Origin: Mesorhizobium sp. WSM4311
GTDB taxonomy: Bacteria; Pseudomonadota; Alphaproteobacteria; Rhizobiales; Rhizobiaceae
Reading direction: 5' to 3'
Length of the DNA stretch: 64,000 nucleotides
NCBI RefSeq assembly: GCF_002295115.1
Contig: NZ_NSFV01000004.1
Coordinates: forward strand, 248,001 to 312,000
Below, in pieces: positions 34,949 to 44,357 of the stretch. The notes under the pieces were generated by a model. The model had not been told where the DNA came from. It searched no databases and saw nothing but the letters and a program-made list of their open reading frames with translations. A program made the position numbers and the translations under genes. The stretch's first letter is position 1. The number at the start of each line of letters is the position of its first letter.

Positions 34949-36793
34949 TCACTCCGGCACTTTCCGCACGGCGCCCTTGTCGGCGCTGGTGGCGAAGGCG
35001 GCGTAGGCGCGCAGCGCGGTCGTCACCTTGCGCTTACGCTTTTCCTCCGGCTTCCAGGCCAGGGCGCCCTTGGCTTCCATCGCCGCCCGGCGCGCTTCAA
35101 GTTCGGCGTCGCTGACAGCGAGGCGGATGGTGCGGTTGGGGATGTCGATCTCGATCGTGTCGCCTTCCTGCACCAGTCCGATCGTGCCGCCTTCGGCGGC
35201 TTCCGGCGAGGCATGACCGATCGACAGGCCCGACGTGCCGCCGGAGAAGCGGCCGTCGGTGACCAGCGCGCAGGCCTTGCCGAGGCCCTTCGACTTCAGA
35301 TAGCTGGTCGGGTAGAGCATCTCCTGCATGCCGGGGCCGCCACGCGGGCCCTCATAGCGGATGACGACGACATCGCCGGCCTTGATCTCGTTGGACAGGA
35401 TGGCCTTGACCGAAGCATCCTGGCTTTCGAACACCCGCGCCGGGCCGGTGAACTTCAGGATCGACTCGTCGACGCCGGCCGTCTTCACGATGCAGCCGTC
35501 GAGCGCCAGATTGCCTTTCAGCACGGCAAGACCGCCATCTTTCGAGAATGGCGTTTCCGCCGAACGGATGACACCCTTTTCACGATCGAGATCGAGCTCC
35601 TCCCAGCGGCGGTCCTGGCTGAAGGCGACCTGGGTCGGCACGCCGCCGGGGGCGGCGAGGAAGAAGTCGCGGACATTCTGGCTGGAGGTACGGGAAATAT
35701 CCCAATGGTCGAGCGCCTCGCCGAGGCTTGATGTGTGCACGGTCGGCAGGTCGCGGTTGATTAGCCCGGCATTATCGAGCTGGCCGAGGATGGCCATGAT
35801 GCCGCCGGCGCGATGAACGTCTTCCATGTGGACGTCGGACTTGGCCGGCGCCACCTTGCAGAGCACCGGAACCCGCCGCGACAGCCGGTCGATATCCTCC
35901 ATCGTGAAGTCGACCTCGCCCTCATGGGCGGCGGCCAGGATGTGCAGCACGGTGTTGGTCGAGCCGCCCATGGCGATGTCGAGCGTCATGGCGTTTTCGA
36001 AGGCGCCTTTCGAGGCAATGGTGCGCGGCAGTGCCGTTTCGTCATCCTGCTCGTAATAGCGCTGGGCCAGATCGACGACGAGATGGCCGGCCTCGACGAA
36101 CAGCCGCTTGCGGTCGGCATGCGTGGCCAGCGTCGAGCCGTTGCCCGGCAGCGACAGGCCGAGCGCCTCGGTCAGGCAGTTCATCGAATTGGCGGTGAAC
36201 ATGCCCGAGCAGGAGCCGCAGGTCGGACAGGCCGAGCGCTCGATGACCTTGACGTCCTCGTCGGAGATTTTGTCGTCGGCGGCCGCGACCATGGCGTCGA
36301 CCAGGTCGAGCGCCTGGGTCTTGCCGGCCAGCACCACCTTGCCGGCTTCCATCGGCCCGCCGGAGACGAAGACGGTCGGAATGTTGAGGCGCAGCGAGGC
36401 CATCAGCATGCCGGGGGTGATCTTGTCGCAATTGGAGATGCAGACCATGGCGTCGGCGCAGTGGGCGTTGACCATGTATTCGACGGAGTCGGCGATCAGC
36501 TCGCGCGACGGCAGCGAATAGAGCATGCCGTCATGGCCCATGGCGATGCCGTCATCGACGGCGATGGTGTTGAATTCCTTGGCGACGCCGCCAGCCTTCT
36601 CGATCTCGCGTGCCACCAGTTGGCCGAGGTCCTTCAAATGCACGTGGCCCGGCACGAACTGGGTGAAGGAATTGACCACCGCGATAATCGGCTTGCCGAA
36701 ATCCGAATCCTTCATACCGGTGGCGCGCCACAGGCCGCGGGCGCCGGCCATGTTGCGGCCATGGGTGGTGGTGCGGGAGCGATAGGCAGGCAT
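34949..36793 (-). CDS. ilvD: Dihydroxy-acid dehydratase
   Basis: This enzyme converts 2,3-dihydroxy-3-methylbutanoate (and the methylpentanoate homologue) to the 2-oxo acid in valine, leucine and isoleucine synthesis. The 614-residue protein has the IlvD cysteine motifs ([11 protein letters not shown] and [19 protein letters not shown]), [13 protein letters not shown], and the C-terminal [18 protein letters not shown]. The start at 36793 ([15 protein letters not shown]) follows AAGGA; the longer frame upstream is not typical. Confidence 0.96.
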   Translation of the reverse strand: MPAYRSRTTTHGRNMAGARGLWRATGMKDSDFGKPIIAVVNSFTQFVPGHVHLKDLGQLVAREIEKAGGVAKEFNTIAVDDGIAMGHDGMLYSLPSRELIADSVEYMVNAHCADAMVCISNCDKITPGMLMASLRLNIPTVFVSGGPMEAGKVVLAGKTQALDLVDAMVAAADDKISDEDVKVIERSACPTCGSCSGMFTANSMNCLTEALGLSLPGNGSTLATHADRKRLFVEAGHLVVDLAQRYYEQDDETALPRTIASKGAFENAMTLDIAMGGSTNTVLHILAAAHEGEVDFTMEDIDRLSRRVPVLCKVAPAKSDVHMEDVHRAGGIMAILGQLDNAGLINRDLPTVHTSSLGEALDHWDISRTSSQNVRDFFLAAPGGVPTQVAFSQDRRWEELDLDREKGVIRSAETPFSKDGGLAVLKGNLALDGCIVKTAGVDESILKFTGPARVFESQDASVKAILSNEIKAGDVVVIRYEGPRGGPGMQEMLYPTSYLKSKGLGKACALVTDGRFSGGTSGLSIGHASPEAAEGGTIGLVQEGDTIEIDIPNRTIRLAVSDAELEARRAAMEAKGALAWKPEEKRKRKVTTALRAYAAFATSADKGAVRKVPE

Positions 36794-37060
36794 GTTTTTT
36801 CCTTGGTGGCTGGCCGCAGCCCGGGAACGACGCGGCGGAGCTGAATTCGGATCGCTGGCTTTATAGACGCGCAAGTATGGTCTGGCCACATTTTTGCAAT
36901 GCGCCAGAGTCTCCCGAAAAACGCGAGCTCCCGAAAGAAATTACATGCGGCTGTCGGATCGCGTCGCGCAGGACCGTCCTTGGGCGGACGGTACGGAGAT
37001 GGCACCATTCTCGGAGTCAACCGTTTCATCGTAACAGCAAAAGCAACCGAGGAGCACGAC

Positions 37061-37531
37061 ATGCAAAAGATCACCACCTGCCTGTGGTTCGACGACCAGG
37101 CCGAAGAGGCGATGAATTTCTACGTCTCCATCTTCAAGAATTCGAAGGTGCTGAGCGTGATGCGTTGGCCCGAAGGCCACGCCGATGAAGGCAAAGTGCT
37201 GGTGACCACGTTCGAGCTCGACGGCGTGCAGTTCCAGGCGCTGAACGGCGGACCGCAATTCAAGTTCAACGAAGCGATGTCACAGTCGATCGACTGCAAG
37301 ACACAGGAAGAGGTGGATTATTTCTGGGACAGGCTCATCGAAGGCGGCGGCGAACCATCGCAATGCAGCTGGCTGAAGGACAAGTTCGGCGTTTCCTGGC
37401 AGGTCGTGCCGGAACAGCTGCCGCGCCTGCTCGGGGATGCGGACCGGGCCAAGGCCGGCCGGGTGATGGATGCGATGATGCAGATGGGCAAGATCGACAT
37501 CGCCAAGCTGGAAGAGGCGGCGAAAGGGTGA
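37061..37531 (+). CDS. PhnB-like glyoxalase/VOC-fold protein
   Basis: This 156-residue VOC-superfamily protein belongs to the PhnB / 3-demethylubiquinone-methyltransferase-like group: KITTCLWFDDQAEEAMNFYVSIFKNSKV at the N-terminus and CSWLKDKFGVSWQVVPEQLPRLL at the C-terminus. The function is unknown. GAGGAG precedes the ATG. It converges with prfC, and a strong hairpin separates the two stops. Confidence 0.87.
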   Translation: MQKITTCLWFDDQAEEAMNFYVSIFKNSKVLSVMRWPEGHADEGKVLVTTFELDGVQFQALNGGPQFKFNEAMSQSIDCKTQEEVDYFWDRLIEGGGEPSQCSWLKDKFGVSWQVVPEQLPRLLGDADRAKAGRVMDAMMQMGKIDIAKLEEAAKG

Positions 37532-37542
37532 GAGCCGTGATC

Positions 37543-37571
37543 TTCCCTTCTGCCCAAGGGGGAGAAGGGAA
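37543..37571. terminator. Bidirectional hairpin between the PhnB-like gene and prfC (RIME-like)
   Basis: TTCCCTTCT (37543-37551) pairs with AGAAGGGAA (37563-37571), with an inner CCC/GGG pairing, 12 bp after one stop and 9 bp after the other. On the minus strand it shares the run CAGTTTCCCTTCTCCCCC with the repeat beside ydcW at about 10107-10124. It probably ends transcription in both directions. Confidence 0.65.
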
Positions 37572-37579
37572 ACTGGCGC

Positions 37580-39172
37580 TCAAGCCGCCTTGTCGCGGAC
37601 CTGATAGTCCTTGATCGTGGCGAAGCGGATCGCTTTCCAGCGCTCGGCTTCGTAGTTCAGCGAGAAAGCGTGCTGGGCCAGAAATACCGGGTCGTTGTCG
37701 AGGTCCCTGGCGATGTCGCCGCGATGCGCCTCGATGAAGCGAAGCGTCTCGGCCTTGTCGTCAGCCGAGATCCAGCGGCAGACGGAAAAGCGCGACATTT
37801 CGAATTCGACCGGCAGCGTGTATTCGAAGTTCAGCCGCTCCTTCAGCACATCGAGCTGCAGGGCGCCGACGACGCCGACGATGGCCGGTGAGCCATCCTC
37901 GGGCGAGAACAGCTGCACGACGCCTTCCTCGGCCATCTGGTGCAGCGCTTCCCTGAGTTTCTTGGCCTTCATGGCGTCGCCGAGGCGCACGCGGCGCAGG
38001 ATTTCCGGGGCGAAGTTCGGCACGCCCCTGAAAAGAATCTCCTCGCCCTCGGTCAGCGTGTCGCCGATGCGCAGCGTGCCATGGTTGGGAATGCCGACGA
38101 CGTCGCCGGCAAAGGCTTCATCCGCCGTGACGCGGGTGCGGGCGAAGAAGAACTGCGGCGCCGACAGGCTCATCGGTTTGCCCGTTCGCACCAGCTTGGC
38201 TTTCATGCCGCGCTCGAGCTTGCCCGAGCAGACGCGCACGAAAGCGATACGGTCGCGGTGGTTGGGATCCATGTTGGCCTGGATCTTGAAGACGAAGGAG
38301 GTCATCTTGTCCTCGGTCGCCTCGACCTTGCGGGTGTCGGCCTCCTGCGCGCGCGGCGGAGGCCCGAAGGCGCCGAGCGCCTCGATCAGGTCGCGCACGC
38401 CATAATTGCGCAGCGCCGAGCCGAAATAGACCGGCGTCAGATGGCCCTCGCGAAAGCCGTCGATGTCGAGCGGCCGGCAGGCTTCGCGCGCGAGTTCCAG
38501 TTCCTCGATGAAGGCCTCGCGCTCATTCTCCGGCAGCAGCCCGGCGACGCGGTTGGAATCGGGACCGTTGACCGGCGTGCGTTCCTTCTCGTCGTCGCCC
38601 TTGCGCACCGCGTTCAACGCCAGGTGATAGGTGCCGGAAAACGTCCTGCCGCGGCCGATCGGCCAGGTGATGGGTGCGGTATCCAGCGCCAGCTTCTGCT
38701 CGATCTCGTCCAGAATCTCGAACGGATCGCGGCTTTCGCGGTCCATCTTGTTGACGAAGGTGATGATCGGGATGTCGCGCAGCCGGCAGACTTCGAACAG
38801 TTTCAGCGTACGCGGCTCGATGCCCTTGGCGGCGTCGATGACCATGACGGCCGAGTCGACCGCCGACAGCGTGCGGTAGGTGTCGTCGGCGAAATCCTCG
38901 TGGCCGGGCGTGTCGAGCAGGTTGAAGACGTTGTCTTCATACTCGAAGGTCATCACCGAGGTGACGACCGAAATGCCGCGCTCGCGCTCGATCTTCATCC
39001 AGTCGGAGCGCGTCTGGATCTTGTCCTTCTTGGCCTTGACCTCGCCGGCAAGCTGGATGGCGCCGCCGAACAGCAGCAGCTTTTCGGTGAGCGTCGTCTT
39101 GCCGGCGTCTGGGTGCGCGATGATCGCGAAGGTGCGGCGGCGCGCCACTTCCTCTGGTATTGTTTCGGGCAT
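37580..39172 (-). CDS. prfC: Peptide chain release factor 3
   Basis: RF3 is the GTPase that recycles RF1/RF2 from the ribosome after termination. The 530-residue protein has the translational-GTPase motifs AHPDAGKTT, DTPGHEDF and NKMDR, then domains II and III typical of PrfC. The start at 39172 (MPETIPEEVARRRTFAIIAHPDAGK) matches the family; the frame is open for another 69 codons upstream, but those look non-coding. It is 100 bp downstream of the dehalogenase stop in the same direction. Confidence 0.96.
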   Translation of the reverse strand: MPETIPEEVARRRTFAIIAHPDAGKTTLTEKLLLFGGAIQLAGEVKAKKDKIQTRSDWMKIERERGISVVTSVMTFEYEDNVFNLLDTPGHEDFADDTYRTLSAVDSAVMVIDAAKGIEPRTLKLFEVCRLRDIPIITFVNKMDRESRDPFEILDEIEQKLALDTAPITWPIGRGRTFSGTYHLALNAVRKGDDEKERTPVNGPDSNRVAGLLPENEREAFIEELELAREACRPLDIDGFREGHLTPVYFGSALRNYGVRDLIEALGAFGPPPRAQEADTRKVEATEDKMTSFVFKIQANMDPNHRDRIAFVRVCSGKLERGMKAKLVRTGKPMSLSAPQFFFARTRVTADEAFAGDVVGIPNHGTLRIGDTLTEGEEILFRGVPNFAPEILRRVRLGDAMKAKKLREALHQMAEEGVVQLFSPEDGSPAIVGVVGALQLDVLKERLNFEYTLPVEFEMSRFSVCRWISADDKAETLRFIEAHRGDIARDLDNDPVFLAQHAFSLNYEAERWKAIRFATIKDYQVRDKAA

Positions 39173-39272
39173 TCTCTGGGATTTCCGTGTGACAGGCCGG
39201 GCTTCTAGCAGCGTAGTGCCGGGCTGTCGACCGGTCCGGCGGGGCGGACGCCGCCGGATGCCATGGCTTGCC

Positions 39273-40202
39273 TCAGGCCAGCTCGCCCATCCGGTTCGCC
39301 AAAACGACCTCCGGAAGCCAGCTGGCGATAGCGCCGCCAATCGCATCGGCATGATCCTCCTGAAGATAGTGCGCACCACGCCCGAGATCGATGAAACCGC
39401 AGTTCTTCAAACCGGCCGCGAATTCGCGCGCGGCCTGCGGCCCGATCAGCGCGCCCGGATCACCCGCGAACAGCAGTTTCGGATAGGTGGACAGCCGCAG
39501 CGCGCGATGGTCGTGCGCGCTGATGGCGGCGACGTCGGCGGGCTGGCCTTCGATGGGCATTTCCCGGGGCAGGCGCAACACCGGCCTGCGCGATTGCGGC
39601 GTCGGGAACGGCGCCCGATAGGCGGCCATTTCCTCGTCGCTCATCGTGCGCAGCACCGAGGCCGGCAGCACTTTCTCGACGAAGACATTGTCCTCCAGAA
39701 CCAGCTTTTCGCCGACGCCGGGCGTGCGGAGCGCCTTGAACATTTCGCGGGCTTGCGGGCGCTGGTGAAAATCCTCCCAGCGCTCGAAGGGCCGGATGAA
39801 TTCCATGAAGGCAAGGCCGAGGATGCGCTGCGGCCGCCTTGCCGCGAGATGGAAGGCAAGTGCCGTGCCCCAATCCTGCGCGATCAGCACCACATCGCTG
39901 ATGTCGAGGGCGTCGAGGAAGGCATCGAGATAGCGGACCTGGTCGAAGAAGCGATAGTCGATATCGGGCTTGCCGGACTGGCCATAGCCGATCAGGTCGG
40001 GCGCGATGCAGCGGCCGAACGGCGCGACATGCGGGATGATGTTGCGCCAGATATGGGACGAGGTCGGGTTGCCGTGCAGGAACAGCACGGTCGGGCCGGA
40101 CGCTCCCGCCTCGACATAGGACATGGTCGAATCGAGTACGGGAATCTGCAAGCGTTTCGGCGCGGTGGCGACGGGCTGAGGCGGGTTGGCTTTCGAACTC
40201 AT
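39273..40202 (-). CDS. Haloalkane dehalogenase, HLD-II subfamily
   Basis: This enzyme hydrolyses carbon-halogen bonds in haloalkanes to alcohol plus halide. The 309-residue alpha/beta hydrolase shows the full HLD-II pentad: nucleophile Asp110 and halide-binding Trp111 (AQDWG), Asn45 (HGNP), acid Glu134 (AFMEFIRP) and base His278 (GAHYLQED). Mesorhizobium loti encodes a characterised HLD-II enzyme (DmlA); I recognise this as that type but cannot confirm identity. It is the second gene after a TetR regulator, their ends overlapping by 4 bp, so it is probably controlled by it. Natural substrates of rhizobial dehalogenases are not established. Confidence 0.93.
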   Translation of the reverse strand: MSSKANPPQPVATAPKRLQIPVLDSTMSYVEAGASGPTVLFLHGNPTSSHIWRNIIPHVAPFGRCIAPDLIGYGQSGKPDIDYRFFDQVRYLDAFLDALDISDVVLIAQDWGTALAFHLAARRPQRILGLAFMEFIRPFERWEDFHQRPQAREMFKALRTPGVGEKLVLEDNVFVEKVLPASVLRTMSDEEMAAYRAPFPTPQSRRPVLRLPREMPIEGQPADVAAISAHDHRALRLSTYPKLLFAGDPGALIGPQAAREFAAGLKNCGFIDLGRGAHYLQEDHADAIGGAIASWLPEVVLANRMGELA

Positions 40203-40795
40203 GGGGTCGGCTCCTTTGCAAACACTGTGCTGAAGATGACTTTCTTGAACCGCTCGAGCGGTTCGGGGCTGCGCTCGACCTTCATGCGCAGCATGGCGCC
40301 CTGCCAGGACGACAGCAGGAAGTCGGCGAGGTCCTCGGCCTCGAAGGTCTTGGCGATGTCGCCGGCCGCCTGGCCTTCTGCAATGCAGACGGCGAATGGC
40401 TGGCGCCAGCGCTCGAAGATGGCGACGAGTTGCAAGCGCAACGGCTCGCTGTGCACGGCTGTCTCGAGGCTGAGATTGCCGATCATGCAGCCGTGCGCCC
40501 AGTCATGCGCCTCGAGCTTCGAGGTGATGACGTCGAGGTAGCGGCTCAGCCTGCCTATGGGCGGCGTGCCGTCCTGCGCCAGCGCAGCCTCGACCAGCCC
40601 ACTGACATAGGTGAAGTAGCGATCCAGCACTTCGCCGGCGAACGCCTCCTTGGAGGCGAAATGATTGGTGAAGGATCCCGGCCGGGCGTCGGCGGCAGCA
40701 ACGATGTCTCGCACGCCGGCGGCGGCATAGCCTGAATTCCAGATGGTCCGGAAACCGGCGTCGAGAAGTTTTTCGCGGAGTGATTGTCTAGCCAT
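40199..40795 (-). CDS. TetR-family transcriptional regulator
   Basis: This 198-residue regulator has the N-terminal TetR helix-turn-helix (SLREKLLDAGFRTIWNSGYAAAGVRDIVAAA; then TNHFASKEAF) and a ligand-binding C-terminal domain (FLSSWQGAMLRMKVE, similar to YxaF/AcuR-like members). No ribosome binding site precedes the ATG at 40795; the promoter geometry predicts a leaderless transcript. The downstream dehalogenase gene is translationally coupled. It probably represses itself, the dehalogenase and perhaps the divergent FAD oxidoreductase. Confidence 0.92.
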   Translation of the reverse strand: MARQSLREKLLDAGFRTIWNSGYAAAGVRDIVAAADARPGSFTNHFASKEAFAGEVLDRYFTYVSGLVEAALAQDGTPPIGRLSRYLDVITSKLEAHDWAHGCMIGNLSLETAVHSEPLRLQLVAIFERWRQPFAVCIAEGQAAGDIAKTFEAEDLADFLLSSWQGAMLRMKVERSPEPLERFKKVIFSTVFAKEPTP

Positions 40796-40801
40796 GGTGA
40801 A

Positions 40802-40829
40802 ATAATACGTACGTACGTATTGATGTCAA
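40802..40829 (-). promoter_or_regulatory. TetR/dehalogenase promoter with 18-bp palindromic operator
   Basis: On the minus strand, TTGACA (40824-40829) and TATTAT (40802-40807) are 16 bp apart, a near-consensus promoter. The perfect palindrome AATACGTACGTACGTATT (40804-40821) fills the spacer and overlaps the -10. The predicted start of transcription falls at the TetR start codon. This is a classic repressor arrangement. The operator also lies about 100 bp upstream of the divergent oxidoreductase gene. Confidence 0.75.
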
Positions 40830-40921
40830 GCGCATATTTTTGCTGTGTCCTATGTTGGCAAGTGACGAACGGGGTGGCACTGCAAGAGTGTCCTCGGCGG
40901 ACAACCAGTAAAGGAGCGAAC

Positions 40922-41995
40922 ATGGCTGCGGCGAAACAAGTGATCGTCATCGGCGCCGGCATCATCGGCGCCTCGGTCGCCTGGCATCTGACCAGGGCAG
41001 GCGCCCAGGTCACGGTCGTTTCCGAAAGCGGCGCGGGTGGCGTCGCGACGCCCAATTCCTTTGCCTGGATCAACGCCAGCTGGGGTAACCCCGAAATCTA
41101 TTTCCGGCTGCGCACCCGCGCCATGGCCGAGTGGAGGCGACTGGCGAACGAACTGCCTGGGCTGCCGCTCGCCTGGTGCGGCGGGCTGTGCTGGGACCTG
41201 CCGGCCGACCGGCTCGAGGCCTACGCGGCCGAACATTCTTCATGGGGCTACGGCATCGAACGCGTTGGCCGCGAGCGGGCGGCGCAAATCGAACCCAGCC
41301 TGGTCGAGCCTCCTGAATTCGCTGTTTATGTCGCGGAGGAAGGCGTGGCCGAGCCGATCGCGACGGCCAGGGCTCTGCTGGCGGACGCCGAACGGCGTGG
41401 CGCGCGGGTCATTGCCAGCACGGTCTCGGCGCTGGCCCAGACCAACGGCAGGACGACCGGCGTGGACACATCGCATGGGCTGATTGCCGCCGACGACGTG
41501 GTGATCGCCGCTGGCGTCGGCTCGCCCGACATTGCCGCGACGGCCGGCATCAAGCTGCCGATCGAAACGCCACCTGGCCTGATCGTCCATTCGCGGCCAT
41601 ACAAGAAGCTGCTCAACGGTCTGGTGCACGTCGAGAGACTGCATATGCGCCAGACGGCAGAGGGCCGCATCATCGCCGGCTCTGATTTCGCCGGCGGCGA
41701 TCCCGGCCAAAACCCCGAAGCGACGGCGCGCGACCTGTTCGCGGTGACGAAGGCGGCATTGCGCGGCGCCGAAGGGCTGGAGCTCGATTTCCACACCATC
41801 GGCTACCGTCCCCATCCGATCGATGGCTTTCCGATCATCGGCCGCGCCGAGGGCATGGACGGGCTCTATGTCGCGGTGATGCATTCGGGCATCACGCTGG
41901 CGCCGGCCGTCGGCCTGTTTGCGACCCGGGAAATCCTCGACGGCGAGCGCGATCCGCTGCTGGCACCGTATGGGCTGTCGCGCTTTGCTCAATAA
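40922..41995 (+). CDS. FAD-dependent oxidoreductase, DAO family
   Basis: This 357-residue D-amino acid oxidase / glycine oxidase-like flavoprotein has QVIVIGAGIIGASVAWHLTRAGAQVTV at the N-terminus and a C-terminal GYRPHPIDGFPIIGRAEGMDGLYVAVMHSGIT segment. Substrates are amines or amino acids. AAAGGAG precedes the ATG. It diverges from the TetR/dehalogenase pair and overlaps the convergent amidase stop by 7 bp. Membership in the TetR regulon is possible because the operator sits between them. Confidence 0.87.
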   Translation: MAAAKQVIVIGAGIIGASVAWHLTRAGAQVTVVSESGAGGVATPNSFAWINASWGNPEIYFRLRTRAMAEWRRLANELPGLPLAWCGGLCWDLPADRLEAYAAEHSSWGYGIERVGRERAAQIEPSLVEPPEFAVYVAEEGVAEPIATARALLADAERRGARVIASTVSALAQTNGRTTGVDTSHGLIAADDVVIAAGVGSPDIAATAGIKLPIETPPGLIVHSRPYKKLLNGLVHVERLHMRQTAEGRIIAGSDFAGGDPGQNPEATARDLFAVTKAALRGAEGLELDFHTIGYRPHPIDGFPIIGRAEGMDGLYVAVMHSGITLAPAVGLFATREILDGERDPLLAPYGLSRFAQ

Positions 41996-43362
41996 GCCGG
42001 CGGGCGGCGAAAGCCACCGGTAAGCGGCTCAATGGCCGCCGCGACACCAAGCAGCCGCGCCTCCGACCAGCGTTTGCCGACCAATTGCAGGCCGATCGGC
42101 AGGCCGTCGCGATCTTTTCCGCACGGCATCGAAAGTGCAGGATGGCCGCTGTAGTTGAAGACGGCGCCATAGGCCGGCAGCATCCAGTAGTCTTGATCCT
42201 TGCCGTCGACCTTGATCGGCGTGCCCGGCTCGCAATGCGGAAAGGCCGTGGTCATCGCGACCGGGCAGAGCAGCGCGTCCCAGTCGTCCAAGAACCGGTC
42301 CCAGGCGAGAATGGATTTGTCGCGGCGGGCAAGCGCCTCGAACCAGCGCGAGACCGACGTCGGCCGCTTCGGCGGCTCCGGCTGCGCGGCCTCCATCATC
42401 ATGCCGATCAGCGCGCCGCCCTGCGCGAGATCGTCGTGCAGATCGAGCTCGGGCAGCTTCGCCTGTTCCACGATCGCCCCCGCCGATTGCAGCTGCCTTG
42501 CGAGATTTTCGACCGCGGCGCCGACAGCGCCGGCCACCGGGAAGCCGGGCAAGGACGGAGCGAAGGCGATTCGCAGGGTCTTCGTGCTGAGCTTCGGCGT
42601 GATTTCGACCGGCACCGGCGCCAGATCGGTGTCGCGCCCGTCCGGCCCGGCGATGATTTGATAGATCAGCGACAGATCGTCCACGCAGCGCGCCAGCGGG
42701 CCGAGGCAAGACATCAGCCGCACGCTGCGCGCGGCATTGCCAGGATTTGGGAAGGCGCCGGCCAGCGAGACGCGGTGTTCGGTCGGCTTCAGGCCGTACA
42801 CGCCACAGAAGGCGGCCGGAAGCCGGATGGAATCCTGCATGTCGGTGCCGACATCGAACGGCGTCATGCCGGCCGCCACCGCCGCCGCGGCGCCGCCGCT
42901 TGAGCCGCCCGCCGTGCGCTCAAGGTTCCATGGATTGCTCGTGCGCCCGAACAGCGGATTGTTCGACTGCCAGTCCGACAGCATGGTGGCTACATTGGTC
43001 TTGGCCATCAGCACGCCGCCGGCCGCCTTCAGTCTCGCAACGACCGGGCTGTCGTGGCTGGCGACATAGTCGGCGAAGGGCGGGAAGCCCACCGTGGTTT
43101 TCATGCCGATGGTTTCGTGCATGTCCTTCAGCGTGAAGGGAACGCCATGCAACGGCCCGGGTGTGGCCCCGCGCGCAAGTGCCGCGTCGGCCTTCCCGGC
43201 GCGTTCATACGCGCCCTCCCGGTCGAGCGAGATGACGGCGTTGACGCCTTCATTGCGCCGGTCGATCTGCGCCAGATGAGCATCGAGGGCTTCGACGGCG
43301 GAGATTTTGCGACGGGCGATGGCGGTGGCGAGTTCGACGGTTGAGGAGAAGACGATGTCCAT
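41989..43362 (-). CDS. Amidase, amidase-signature family
   Basis: This 457-residue amidase has the Ser-cisSer-Lys triad: Lys79 (FTLKDM), cis-Ser154 (GGSSGG) and nucleophile Ser178 (MQDSIR). The segment GTDMQDSIRLPA differs from the common GTDTGGSIRIPA but keeps the nucleophile. The substrate is unpredictable for this family. It is not GatA by context (no gatB or gatC nearby). It is convergent with the DAO-family oxidoreductase. Confidence 0.88.
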   Translation of the reverse strand: MDIVFSSTVELATAIARRKISAVEALDAHLAQIDRRNEGVNAVISLDREGAYERAGKADAALARGATPGPLHGVPFTLKDMHETIGMKTTVGFPPFADYVASHDSPVVARLKAAGGVLMAKTNVATMLSDWQSNNPLFGRTSNPWNLERTAGGSSGGAAAAVAAGMTPFDVGTDMQDSIRLPAAFCGVYGLKPTEHRVSLAGAFPNPGNAARSVRLMSCLGPLARCVDDLSLIYQIIAGPDGRDTDLAPVPVEITPKLSTKTLRIAFAPSLPGFPVAGAVGAAVENLARQLQSAGAIVEQAKLPELDLHDDLAQGGALIGMMMEAAQPEPPKRPTSVSRWFEALARRDKSILAWDRFLDDWDALLCPVAMTTAFPHCEPGTPIKVDGKDQDYWMLPAYGAVFNYSGHPALSMPCGKDRDGLPIGLQLVGKRWSEARLLGVAAAIEPLTGGFRRPPAY

Positions 43363-43541
43363 GGCGAATGCTCCGGCTTGGCCGCGCTCATCAGATCAAG
43401 ATGGCGGAGAGCGGCGCGGCTTCAAGCAGAGTTGAGCATTCGCGGCCTAGTGGTGTTTGATCGAAATTGCGCCGACCGTCCGTTGAGGTCTGCGCTCTAC
43501 GGCGCCCCCTGTCCTGCGGCGGTTCCGACTTAGAGAAGGAT

Positions 43542-44342
43542 TTACCCGACCAAGGCCAACTTCGCCGCCGTCGGGGCAAAGGGCCGAATGCTGATCCCGT
43601 CCCCAGTCATGGTGACAAAACTCGACGGCGGGATCGCCTGCCAGTCGCCGCCCTCGCGATCGAAAGGTTCGGAGACGATGCAGCGGCCGCCGCCTTTGCG
43701 CAAGGAGGAGGTGTAGAGCGTCGGCGCATGGGCGTCGGTGGCATAGCGCACCGCGTGCAGCGCCTGCCCGTCCGAGAAGGCGGCGGTGAGTTTCAGTGCC
43801 GGTTCGAGGCCGGCGCGGCGCGAGGCTTCGAGCACGCGGGCAGTGGCGCGCGAGACCGCGCCTTGCGGGTCGCCGGCCAGGCCCTCGTCGATCATCAGGA
43901 GAAAGAACAATTCGGAATCGGTGGTGCCTTCGCGCTGGTCGAAGACGGCGTCCGACAGCGAATTCTCCAGCGCGCGGCGGATTTTCTCGAAGCCGCCGAT
44001 CTGGCCATTGTGCATGAACGACCAGGAACCGGAGATGAAGGGATGGCAGTTCATGCGGCTGGTGGCGCCGCCGGTCGAGGCCCGCACATGGGCGAGGAAT
44101 AGGCCGGATCTGATCTGCCGGCACAGGCTCTTCAGATTGGGATCGGACCAGGCCGGCAGGATGTCGCGGTAGAGGCCGGGCTCCGGCCGGTCGCCATACC
44201 AGGCGAGGCCGAAACCGTCGCCATTGGTCGGCGACTTGGCTTCCTGGGCGCAATGGCTCTGGGCGATCAGCGAGTGGCAGGGCGCCGTGAGAATGTCTTC
44301 AAGAAAGACCGCTTCACCGAGATAGGCCGCCCACCGGCACAT
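43542..44342 (-). CDS. Class II glutamine amidotransferase (YafJ/EgtC-like)
   Basis: This 266-residue Ntn-type amidotransferase domain protein has the catalytic Cys2 after the initiator methionine (MCRWAAYLG), the glutamine-binding AHVRASTGG and MNCHPF, and HNGQIGGFEKIRR. It stands alone without a synthetase domain, like YafJ. It may hydrolyse glutamine or a gamma-glutamyl compound. It is in the same direction as, and 15 bp downstream of, a small DUF6356 membrane protein gene. Confidence 0.87.
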   Translation of the reverse strand: MCRWAAYLGEAVFLEDILTAPCHSLIAQSHCAQEAKSPTNGDGFGLAWYGDRPEPGLYRDILPAWSDPNLKSLCRQIRSGLFLAHVRASTGGATSRMNCHPFISGSWSFMHNGQIGGFEKIRRALENSLSDAVFDQREGTTDSELFFLLMIDEGLAGDPQGAVSRATARVLEASRRAGLEPALKLTAAFSDGQALHAVRYATDAHAPTLYTSSLRKGGGRCIVSEPFDREGGDWQAIPPSSFVTMTGDGISIRPFAPTAAKLALVG

Positions 44343-44357
44343 CGCTTCTGTCGTCCT

